A stretch of DNA of 6,184 nt, from positions 1-6,184 of the forward strand of contig CANQEA010000079.1 in NCBI GenBank assembly GCA_947594095.1, given 5' to 3'. Both the position numbers and the translations under genes were made by a program. The notes under the pieces were generated by a model. It was given only the letters and a program-made list of their open reading frames with translations, ran no database searches and was not told the origin of the DNA. The DNA is from an uncultured Clostridia bacterium. Lineage in GTDB: Bacteria > Bacillota_A > Clostridia > TANB77 > CAG-508. Of this stretch, positions 1-5,270 are shown one piece after another (position 1 is the stretch's first letter; every line of letters begins with the position of its first letter).

Positions 1-38
1 AGTAAAGGCTGAAGCCCTTTAATTTCAAAGGGTGTCAA
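1..38 (+). other. Hairpin cluster ending in TGTCAA; possible right end of an IS200/IS605-type element
   Basis: Two mutually exclusive hairpins are visible: GGC-TGAA-GCC at 7-16, and CCCTTT (15-20) pairing with AAAGGG (27-32) across a 6-nt loop. The second is followed at once by TGTCAA (33-38). Small subterminal hairpins followed by a TCAA-type cleavage site are what is known of the right ends of some IS200/IS605 elements, where the same stretch is also the 3' part of the TnpB guide RNA. No transposase is in the window, so this rests on shape only. A terminator or attenuator of a gene to the left is an equally fair reading. Confidence 0.25.
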
Positions 39-52
39 CCTTTTTCTTTTTA

Positions 53-104
53 TAAACTGTCAAAGATGAGATTATATTTTATATGTATTATTGTAAACTG
101 TCAA
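53..104. repeat. Two copies of an 11-bp direct repeat, TAAACTGTCAA
   Basis: TAAACTGTCAA occurs at 53-63 and again at 94-104, starting 41 bp apart; the core TGTCAA recurs at 33-38. On the minus strand each copy reads TTGACAGTTTA, so each contains a perfect -35 hexamer. Only the 94-104 copy has a -10-like hexamer at the right distance. They may be regulator sites or a duplicated promoter element; the role is not known. Confidence 0.4.
76..104 (-). promoter_or_regulatory. Predicted sigma-A promoter reading out of the left edge
   Basis: On the minus strand TTGACA (104-99) is followed by a 17-bp spacer and TAAAAT (81-76). The -35 is a perfect consensus match and the -10 has five of six bases. Transcription would run leftwards through the hairpins at 1-38 and leave the window, so the target gene is not visible. 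Confidence 0.35.
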
Positions 105-109
105 GAGGT

Positions 110-128
110 TTTCGTAAAATTTACGAAA
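110..128. promoter_or_regulatory. 19-bp perfect palindrome, operator-like
   Basis: TTTCGTAAAATTTACGAAA is a perfect inverted repeat with 9-bp arms (110-118 and 120-128) around a single central A. It ends 5 bp upstream of the minus-strand -35 box at 99-104. That is a usual place for the operator of a dimeric repressor or activator. A size of about 18-20 bp with no loop suits a protein-binding site better than a terminator, since no T-tract follows on either strand. The binding protein cannot be named. Confidence 0.45.
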
Positions 129-150
129 TTCTGTATAAAATAAATCCTAT

Positions 151-231
151 TCAAACAAAAAATTGCTCATTAATATTTACTGTAAGATATGCTTCATTCA
201 TATCGTTGAAGTATTGCCTAATTTTTTTCAT
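151..231 (-). CDS. 26-residue small ORF or 5' remnant of a truncated gene
   Basis: The peptide starts MKKIRQYFNDMNEAYLTVNI and ends NEQFFV before a TGA at 151-153. It is listed because its expression signals are good: GAGG (244-241) lies 9 nt before the ATG, and a TTGACA/TGTAAT promoter lies about 60 bp upstream. The composition is protein-like, a charged amphipathic start then a beta-like stretch, rather than random AT-rich translation. No homologue is recognised. It could be a true small protein, a leader peptide for a gene to the left, or the first codons of a gene destroyed by a stop. The DNA beyond the stop shows no convincing continuation in any minus frame. Confidence 0.35.
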   Translation of the reverse strand: MKKIRQYFNDMNEAYLTVNINEQFFV

Positions 232-299
232 AATGTATTACCTCACTTTATTATGTATTAATACCCACATTTCTAAAACAGCTGCTTCCACTTATTTCT

Positions 300-328
300 A
301 TTACATCATTTTATTAACATAATGTCAA
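300..328 (-). promoter_or_regulatory. Predicted sigma-A promoter of the 26-residue ORF
   Basis: On the minus strand TTGACA (328-323), a 17-bp spacer and TGTAAT (305-300) make a near-consensus promoter. It sits after the operon terminator at 366-403, so it would start a new transcript. The leader to the ATG at 231 is about 60 nt. Confidence 0.55.
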
Positions 329-365
329 AATTCATTAGTGCTAATTATGTACCTCAATACCGTAT

Positions 366-403
366 AAAAAATCTCATCCCTACTATATATTAGAGATGAG
401 ATT
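366..403 (-). terminator. Intrinsic terminator of the nitroreductase/radical SAM operon
   Basis: On the minus strand an 11-bp stem (403-393 with 380-370, one T-G wobble) encloses a 12-nt loop and is followed by a run of six Ts (371-366, the first two of them at the base of the stem). The upstream arm overlaps the stop codon of the last gene. Tail and position mark it as a terminator for the leftward transcript. Confidence 0.85.
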
Positions 404-1370
404 AATCTAATTTTTGTAAAATATTATTTAATAATTTAATTCTACTTTCTGTGTTTCTATTCAAATTAAACTCTTTATAAAACTTCATAAGTATTGGATA
501 TTCACTTTTATTACACTTAGGAAAAATTGTTTTATTTTTATCATAATCTAACTCTCTATTTCCATACCAACACAAATAAATTTTATCAATATATTCTTTG
601 GGAATTTTATCTAAAACTTCTATAAAATCTTTATGTGAAACCGGAAAATATCTGCCTTGCTCATATAATTTATATAGCAAGGTATATGGTTTTATATTAA
701 TTGGAAACAGATTTACTTTATCAATACCGTTTTTAAAACACCAGTTTATACTATTAACAGTATCTATTTTTTGTTCTTCAGTTATTAAAAAAGGTATTCC
801 AAAAATAACATTTGCTTCTGCTCCAAACCCATATGCTTTTATTAAATTAATTTTTTCAATAAACTTCGAATTGTCTATATATTTATTTAAACAGTTTTCT
901 CTTAGTTCTTTATTGCAACTTTCTAATCCAAGTTCTATTACAATATCTTTATTGTATAATTTTTGTTTTATTAAACTAAGTATTGTATCGTTTATAGTTA
1001 AATAATGTGTTTCAAATATAATGACATCTATGTTAATATATGATAATTTATCTAGTAAAGCAATAATATTTTCTATTGGCATTTCTTCTGTATCTAATAC
1101 ACTCCCTAAACTATTTAATAATAAAACTTGTGGTAGTTTTTCTAAATCATTAAATACATCACTTAAAATTTCTTCAATTTCATGTGGTTTTAAGTTTTCT
1201 TCTCTTACTCTTCCATAATCACACATTATACAATTCCCACAATTACTATATTTGCATCCTTTACTATAAAAGCATATTTGAAGAACTTTTCCATCAAAAA
1301 AAGTATCATATTTTTTGTTTGTAAAATGTTGTTTCCTTTTTTCTTTAATATGTAGTCCGTATCAGTTCAT
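402..1370 (-). CDS. Radical SAM protein, short paralogue of its neighbour, with an in-frame TGA at codon 3
   Basis: This is the last gene of the operon. The only ATG upstream of the conserved region is at 1370, 11 bp after the preceding stop, but its third codon is TGA (1364-1362); from codon 4 the frame is open to TAA at 402. Counting from that ATG, the [4Fe-4S]/SAM motif is C39-X7-C47-X2-C50, with an extra C44. The next ATG (1226, codon 49) lies between C47 and C50, so a protein begun there could not hold the cluster. The body matches the neighbouring gene block by block: the SLGSVLD stretch, FETH, ELGLES, VIFGIPF and CWYGN, all typical of a radical SAM half-barrel. It lacks about 30 N-terminal residues and the C-terminal tail of the longer protein, and keeps only one of three cysteines near its C-terminus. 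No strong Shine-Dalgarno precedes the ATG; translational coupling is possible. Either a fresh nonsense mutation (TGG to TGA), a recoded codon, a sequencing error or a non-standard start. Substrate unknown. Confidence 0.72.
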
Positions 1371-1381
1371 TGTTCAAATAT

Positions 1382-2575
1382 TTATTCTCTTTCATTATCA
1401 ATTAATTCACTTATCCTTCCAATAAACTCGTTGTATCTAATATTAGGATTTTTACCATCATTTTCTTTTAGTTGTAACTTAAATGTTTCATAACATTCAC
1501 ATTCTAAATTCTCTGCTTGACTTAATAATTGTTCTAATAATTCTCGTCTTTCATCAGGATTAAATGTTCCATTTATGTTCCTAAAAAAATCTACTATTAA
1601 TTCTTTGCAATGTGGGCAAGTGTAACAAGTTTGTTCTTGAATATATGGATCCTCTTTTTCTCCAAACCAAGAAAATGTAATTAAACTTTTAATATCCTTA
1701 TCTAATAAAAGTTCTTTTGTAGTTTCAACCAGTCCCCATGGATTGGCAGGTCTATACATTCCATTTTTTTGCATATATTCCATAATAGTATTTTCTTTAA
1801 TACTCATCAAAAACAATACTATTTCCGCTTCTGGTAAGTTTTTATTAATACTTTTTACTGAATTTACAACAGAATCTATTCTTTCTTGTTCATTCATAAA
1901 AGGAAATCCATATATTAAATTTATATCTAAATTCATCCCATATTTCTGTAACATATTATAAACTTCAGTTAATTTATTATTTTGAACACCAATTTTATTT
2001 ATTAATTTTCTATTTTCTGGATTCATATCTTCAATTCCAATTTCAAAGCCAATTCTTTTTCTGTCATTATTAACTTCAGATATGTATTGTACTAGTTCTT
2101 CAGGAATTTGATTTAAATGTGTTTCTATTAATATAGATTGAAATTTTTCACTTTCTATTGCTATTTTTATTATTTCTCTAAAAACCTTATCATCAAATTC
2201 CTGTGGATCTGTTATACTTCCTAAAGATTCTAACACTAATACATCTCCATCTACATTTTGTAATTCTCTTTTAAAAGCTTTTATGTATTGACATGGAGTA
2301 ATTAAACATTTATCAACAACTCCATAGTTGCAGTTCCAACAAGAACCTGCTTTTTTCATTCTGCAACCTAAGGTTTTAAATTGAGCTTGTACTACTTTTC
2401 TTTTACCATATATATTTTCTCTAATATGAACTATTAAATCATCATGTTTTCTAACATTTCCAAATGTTTTATGTTGAAGTTTTTTATCAAATCCAGCTAT
2501 TTTTCTTAAAGCCTCTTTTTCTTTTGTATCACTTAAATCAACTTTTATTTCATCTACAAAACTTTTTTCTTTCAT
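1382..2575 (-). CDS. Radical SAM protein, RaSEA/TIGR01210-like cluster motif
   Basis: 397 residues. The start chosen is the ATG at 2575: AGGTGA (2586-2581) stands 5 nt before it, and the GTG at 2584 that would add three residues lies inside that site. The gene begins 1 bp after the nitroreductase stop, so the two are translationally coupled. C71-X7-C79-X2-C82 in TLGCRMKKAGSCWNCNYG binds the SAM cluster; the X7 spacing and the GxCxxCxYG context resemble the archaeosine-synthase (RaSEA) branch of the Elp3/MiaB-type superfamily. Barrel motifs follow in order: ESLGS (116-120), ETH (151-153), FEIGIED (177-183), YGFPF (222-226) and SWFGE (302-306). C90 and C95 follow the cluster. A C-terminal C317-X2-C320-X2-C323 with C359 and C361 could bind zinc or a second Fe-S cluster. 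The reaction is not known. RaSEA itself acts on lysine-modified tRNA together with ArcS in archaea; no such partner is visible here, so a different substrate is likely. Confidence 0.88.
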   Translation of the reverse strand: MKEKSFVDEIKVDLSDTKEKEALRKIAGFDKKLQHKTFGNVRKHDDLIVHIRENIYGKRKVVQAQFKTLGCRMKKAGSCWNCNYGVVDKCLITPCQYIKAFKRELQNVDGDVLVLESLGSITDPQEFDDKVFREIIKIAIESEKFQSILIETHLNQIPEELVQYISEVNNDRKRIGFEIGIEDMNPENRKLINKIGVQNNKLTEVYNMLQKYGMNLDINLIYGFPFMNEQERIDSVVNSVKSINKNLPEAEIVLFLMSIKENTIMEYMQKNGMYRPANPWGLVETTKELLLDKDIKSLITFSWFGEKEDPYIQEQTCYTCPHCKELIVDFFRNINGTFNPDERRELLEQLLSQAENLECECYETFKLQLKENDGKNPNIRYNEFIGRISELIDNERE

Positions 2576-2576
2576 T

Positions 2577-3200
2577 TTATTCACCTATTATTAAATATTC
2601 CTTTTTATATCTTCCTTTTCTTACAGGATTTTTACTTCTATACCCAAATGCCACTCCACAAATTAATTCTTTATCTTTTAATCCTAAATACTCATTTATA
2701 ACATCATCTATAAATAAAACATCACAGAGCCACGTTGTATCTATTCCTAACTCTGTAGCTTTTAATATCATATGTTCTACTGCTGCTCCAACAGATAATG
2801 TATCTGCTTTAATTCTATCAAAATAATAATCATGCATTATTACCATATTTTCAATATCTTCGCCATTTAGTAGCTTTTCAGGATTTTTAATTCTATCTAC
2901 ATTATTTGAATCCCATTTATCACTATAAATTAAAATACAATTTCCAACTTGTCTTATTAATTTTGCACTTCTTTTTATTGTTGTTACTAGTCCAGTATTA
3001 TTTATCCAATTTTCCATTTTATCTGCAATATAGTTTTTTTGCTTATCTGTTAATATATAAAATCTCCATGGTTGTCTGTTTTTTGCTGATGGCGCAATTA
3101 TTGCACTTTCTATGATTTTATTTATATTTTCATTACTTACTTTTTTATTTGTATATCTCAATGTTGTTAATCTTTTTTCAATTACTTCTGAAAATTCCAT
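2577..3200 (-). CDS. Nitroreductase-family FMN-dependent oxidoreductase
   Basis: 207 residues, a normal length for the NfsB/FRP nitroreductase superfamily. FMN-binding features are seen in order: the N-terminal R10/R15 pair that contacts the flavin phosphate, APSAKNRQPWRF at 36-47, SVGAAVEHMILKATELG at 136-152 (the dimer and flavin-contact helix), and GVAFGYRSKNP at 192-202. Such proteins are cytosolic dimers using NAD(P)H to reduce nitro groups, quinones or enones, and some act as dehydrogenases in natural-product or cofactor pathways. It is the first gene of an operon with two radical SAM proteins, so it may process their substrate or product. Start: ATG at 3200 with AGGGG 8 nt upstream. 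A divergent AraC-type regulator 123 bp away probably controls it. Substrate not predictable. Confidence 0.93.
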   Translation of the reverse strand: MEFSEVIEKRLTTLRYTNKKVSNENINKIIESAIIAPSAKNRQPWRFYILTDKQKNYIADKMENWINNTGLVTTIKRSAKLIRQVGNCILIYSDKWDSNNVDRIKNPEKLLNGEDIENMVIMHDYYFDRIKADTLSVGAAVEHMILKATELGIDTTWLCDVLFIDDVINEYLGLKDKELICGVAFGYRSKNPVRKGRYKKEYLIIGE

Positions 3201-3224
3201 TTACAATACCCCTTTTATATAATA

Positions 3225-3253
3225 ATTATACTCCTTTATAAAAATATTTTCTT
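3225..3253 (-). promoter_or_regulatory. Predicted promoter of the nitroreductase/radical SAM operon
   Basis: A perfect TATAAT reads leftwards at 3230-3225. At a 17-bp spacing the -35 position (3253-3248) reads AAGAAA, a poor match; TTAAGA at 19-bp spacing is slightly better. A good -10 with a weak -35 is typical of a promoter that needs an activator, in line with the AraC-type gene opposite. Confidence 0.5.
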
Positions 3254-3278
3254 AACTTTTTTAGTATCATTAAAGTTA
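3253..3278. promoter_or_regulatory. Inverted repeat between the divergent promoters, candidate AraC-type operator
   Basis: TAACTTT (3253-3259) and AAAGTTA (3272-3278) are perfect 7-bp arms separated by 12 bp. The repeat abuts the weak -35 of the leftward operon, where a class II activator would sit. It also covers the -35 region of the rightward regulator promoter, so one bound protein could activate the operon and repress its own gene. That use is inference. Confidence 0.4.
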
Positions 3279-3284
3279 GTTTTG

Positions 3285-3293
3285 TGTTATAAT
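3285..3293 (+). promoter_or_regulatory. Extended -10 promoter of the AraC-type regulator
   Basis: TG-T-TATAAT (3285-3293) is a perfect extended -10. The hexamer 17 bp upstream, TATCAT at 3265-3270, is a weak -35, which extended -10 promoters tolerate. Transcription would start near 3300, about 24 nt before the ATG, leaving just room for the AGGGAG ribosome binding site at 3308-3313. Confidence 0.55.
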
Positions 3294-3323
3294 AAGTATA
3301 TAATTTTAGGGAGTAATAAAAAT

Positions 3324-4139
3324 ATGAATAATTTTGATAAATTAAATGAAGTAATTAACTATATAGAAATTAATTTAACAGACAACATATCAATAGAAAA
3401 AATCTGCCAAATTTTATGTGTTAACGAATATACTTTATATAGAATTTTTAATTTTATAACAGGAATTTCTCTTACTGAATATATCAGAAATAGAAGATTA
3501 AGTATGGCTGGACTTGAACTTATAAATTCTAACATTAAGATAATAGATTTAAGTTTAAAATATGGATATGATTCTCCAATTTCATTTTCAAGAGCATTTA
3601 AAAAATTTCACGGGATAAAACCAAGTGAGGTAAAACAAAATTTTAAATACCTGAAGAATTTTCCACCATTTGTTTTTGCAAATGATATAATGAGTAACAT
3701 TGAACTTGATTTTAGAATACAAAAAGAAAATAAATTAAACTTTTATACAGTTTCTAAAAAATGTAATATACAAGATATAAAAGTTATTGCACCTAATTTT
3801 TGGAAGGAACTAAAATCTAGTAATCGTTACACAGAAATTTTTAGTGATACTACTTTTGGCATTATTGAATACGATGAGTTTTTCCCTAATCCTAAAACAG
3901 CAAAATATCATATAGCTTCAAAAAAACAATTTGCAGATAGCTTAAATCTCATTATTCCAGAATCAACGTGGGCTATATTTAATGTAAAAGAAGTTAGTGG
4001 AGAAGCTATGTCCAATTTAAGTTTCTATGTTTATAAAAATTGGATACCTTATTCTGGTTATAATATTCGAAACATTCCAGAGATAGAGGTTTATTATAAA
4101 GATCATACAGAGTGGTGGCTACCTATAGAAAAAAGATAG
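3324..4139 (+). CDS. AraC-family regulator with C-terminal GyrI-like effector domain
   Basis: 271 residues. The start is the ATG at 3324, 10 nt after AGGGAG; an in-frame TTG at 3282 is rejected because it overlaps the -10 box. Residues 5-106 are a two-helix-turn-helix AraC/XylS DNA-binding domain at the N-terminus: SIEKICQILCVNEYTLYRIF is the first HTH, and IIDLSLKYGYDSPISFSRAFKKFHGIKPSE the second with the family signature. Residues ~117-271 look like a GyrI-like small-molecule binding domain, ending in the characteristic EVYYKDHTEWWLPI. This N-terminal HTH plus GyrI order is that of Rob-like multidrug-sensing regulators. Divergent placement suggests that it controls the nitroreductase/radical SAM operon in response to an aromatic or cationic ligand; the ligand is not known. 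Confidence 0.92.
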   Translation: MNNFDKLNEVINYIEINLTDNISIEKICQILCVNEYTLYRIFNFITGISLTEYIRNRRLSMAGLELINSNIKIIDLSLKYGYDSPISFSRAFKKFHGIKPSEVKQNFKYLKNFPPFVFANDIMSNIELDFRIQKENKLNFYTVSKKCNIQDIKVIAPNFWKELKSSNRYTEIFSDTTFGIIEYDEFFPNPKTAKYHIASKKQFADSLNLIIPESTWAIFNVKEVSGEAMSNLSFYVYKNWIPYSGYNIRNIPEIEVYYKDHTEWWLPIEKR

Positions 4140-4156
4140 ATAGAACCATTTAAAAA

Positions 4157-4203
4157 GTAAAGACATATTGATCAATAACCTTATTTTCTTAATATGTCTT
4201 TAC
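4157..4203. terminator. Convergent terminator, 13-bp perfect stem
   Basis: GTAAAGACATATT (4157-4169) pairs perfectly with AATATGTCTTTAC (4191-4203) around a 21-nt loop, between two converging genes. On the minus strand the stem is followed by TTTTTAAAT, a proper T-tract, so it best serves the DUF2000 gene. On the plus strand the tail AAATTATTTT is weaker, but the hairpin may still end the AraC transcript. Confidence 0.8.
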
Positions 4204-4211
4204 AAATTATT

Positions 4212-4640
4212 TTAATCTAATCTCCATAATTGAAATTTTCCAGTTATGCTATTTACATCTTCTGTATTACCATAAATAATAGCACCTAAATATTCTAATT
4301 TATCATTTTCTTTTGAGTTTATTGATGTAACCAACTCCTCATCAGTTCTAGTGTCTAGCATATCTCTTGGATAATCAGCAACTAATAATTTAGGATTTTG
4401 TTTTGCTAAATCTATAGAATTTTTTAATTTTCCTTGTTTTACTTTTGTTATTATAAATGGAAATTGACTAATTCCTAAATGATTTATTCCTGATTTATCG
4501 ACAATTACTGTTTTTCCCATTAGTTCATCATTAGAATATTTTCCTATTGAAATAGCTAAATGTCCAATTACATTTAGTGCAACTGCTGGTTCAACATTTG
4601 AAGCAATAATTCCTACAATTTTTTTATCTTCATAATTCAT
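4212..4640 (-). CDS. DUF2000 family protein
   Basis: 142 residues from the ATG at 4640. AAGGAG (4655-4650) lies 9 nt before this ATG, whereas the earlier in-frame ATG at 4658 overlaps that site and is not used. The N-terminal half (KKIVGIIASNVEPAVALNVI, then HLAISIG, MGKTVIVDKSGINHLGISQF and PFIITKV) matches the pattern of DUF2000: a strand, a proline-bounded helix for the bound ligand or partner, and a short aspartate/glycine-rich loop. The family is small, cytosolic and of unknown function; I recall its fold as related to peptidyl-tRNA hydrolase II, which does not prove that activity. No signal peptide or membrane segment. A candidate promoter (TTGTAC-17-TAATAA) lies just upstream, so it may be transcribed alone. 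Confidence 0.82.
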   Translation of the reverse strand: MNYEDKKIVGIIASNVEPAVALNVIGHLAISIGKYSNDELMGKTVIVDKSGINHLGISQFPFIITKVKQGKLKNSIDLAKQNPKLLVADYPRDMLDTRTDEELVTSINSKENDKLEYLGAIIYGNTEDVNSITGKFQLWRLD

Positions 4641-4654
4641 TTTTCTTTTCTCCT

Positions 4655-4792
4655 TCATTTAATTTTATTTATTATTAAATCCTTATATAAAGGAGTACAA
4701 ATATTTTCTAATATCTCTATTTTAGCCCACAATTCACCATCATGCATTTTTCTTGGATGCCTAATCACGACCTCATCTCCAGTTAGTTGATA
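4655..4792 (-). pseudogene. Possible remnant of an unidentified gene upstream of DUF2000
   Basis: A 45-codon stop-to-stop frame on the minus strand begins YQLTGDEVVIRHPRKMHDGE, continues LWAKIEILENICTPLYK and ends at a TGA (4657-4655) next to the DUF2000 Shine-Dalgarno. The residues look protein-like, not like random AT-rich translation. There is no ATG at the open end; a GTG at 4768 with GGAG 8 nt upstream would give 37 residues. The likeliest reading is the C-terminal end of a gene whose front was deleted and that once shared an operon with DUF2000. A genuine short gene, or chance, cannot be excluded. No family recognised. Confidence 0.3.
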
Positions 4793-4803
4793 TTATTTAA
4801 TAT

Positions 4804-4846
4804 AGAATATCTAGTTATTATTTATATTAATAAAAAAAGATATTCT
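4804..4846 (-). terminator. Weak hairpin after the VOC gene
   Basis: AGAATATC (4804-4811) pairs with GATATTCT (4839-4846), and an inner TTATTA/TAATAA pair can extend the structure. It follows the VOC stop by a few bases, the right place for a terminator. The minus-strand tail is AT-rich without a clean T-run, so termination may be partial. Confidence 0.35.
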
Positions 4847-4852
4847 TTTAAA

Positions 4853-5248
4853 TTATCTTTCTTCAATAATTTCTATTAATATTCCATTTGGGTCCTTAAT
4901 AAAGAAATATGATCTACCTAATCTCCCTTTATTTATTTTTATTTCAACATTGTTTAGATTTTTATTTTCTACCCACTGTCTAGCATCATCAATATTTTCT
5001 ACTCTCAATGCGAAATGTTTAGTCCCTATTGTTTTTAAATCACTCTCTAATTCTTTTGAATGTTTTGGTAACTCATAATTGTCATTATAATGAAAAATTT
5101 CTAAAAATATTTCATTTAGTTTTAACATTACTATATCAACAACTTCATCGTGATATTCTTTAAATAATACAAATCCAAATTTTTTATAAAATTTTATTGT
5201 TTCTTCTAAATCTCTTACACTTATAGCAATGTGATCAATATTAAACAT
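4853..5248 (-). CDS. VOC (glyoxalase/bleomycin-resistance fold) family protein
   Basis: 131 residues, one full VOC domain made of two beta-alpha-beta-beta-beta modules. Module 1 opens with FNIDHIAISVRDLEETIKFY and module 2 with GTKHFALRVENIDDARQWVE, ending in FFIKDPNGILIEIIEE, the family's closing strand. Likely metal ligands are H6, E50, H78 and E126, in the usual positions, so it is probably an active metalloenzyme (glyoxalase, epimerase or dioxygenase-like) rather than a binding protein. The exact reaction cannot be told; methylmalonyl-CoA epimerase- or glyoxalase I-like are both possible. AGGAG stands 8 nt before the ATG. It starts 22 bp after the DapB-like stop and is surely in the same transcript. 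Confidence 0.9.
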   Translation of the reverse strand: MFNIDHIAISVRDLEETIKFYKKFGFVLFKEYHDEVVDIVMLKLNEIFLEIFHYNDNYELPKHSKELESDLKTIGTKHFALRVENIDDARQWVENKNLNNVEIKINKGRLGRSYFFIKDPNGILIEIIEER

Positions 5249-5270
5249 AAATTCATCTCCTAATTTCTAA

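Noticed and set aside
83..322. 79-residue plus-strand ORF in the left intergenic region
   Set aside because: Low-complexity, hydrophobic AT-rich translation with no ribosome binding site; the better signals in this stretch are on the minus strand.
598..1218. Plus-strand ORFs of 135 and 65 residues
   Set aside because: Antisense shadows of the short radical SAM gene, with no start signals and no recognisable motifs.
402..1226. Start of the short radical SAM gene at the ATG at 1226
   Set aside because: It would begin between the second and third cysteine of the cluster motif, leaving an enzyme that cannot bind the SAM cluster, while coding clearly continues upstream to 1361.
1362..1364. Selenocysteine or genome-wide TGA-to-Trp recoding
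   Set aside because: No SECIS-like stem follows the TGA and position 3 is an odd place for Sec; Trp is encoded by TGG in all neighbouring genes, against a changed genetic code at this base composition.
1743..1961. 72-residue plus-strand ORF
   Set aside because: Antisense shadow of the longer radical SAM gene.
2464..3115. Plus-strand ORFs of 120 and 69 residues that look membrane-like
   Set aside because: Their hydrophobicity comes from T-rich antisense codons of the radical SAM and nitroreductase genes.
3229..4694. TACTCCTTTATA shared (in opposite orientation) by the nitroreductase and DUF2000 upstream regions
   Set aside because: A 12-bp match is expected by chance in a window this AT-rich, and the orientation relative to the genes differs.
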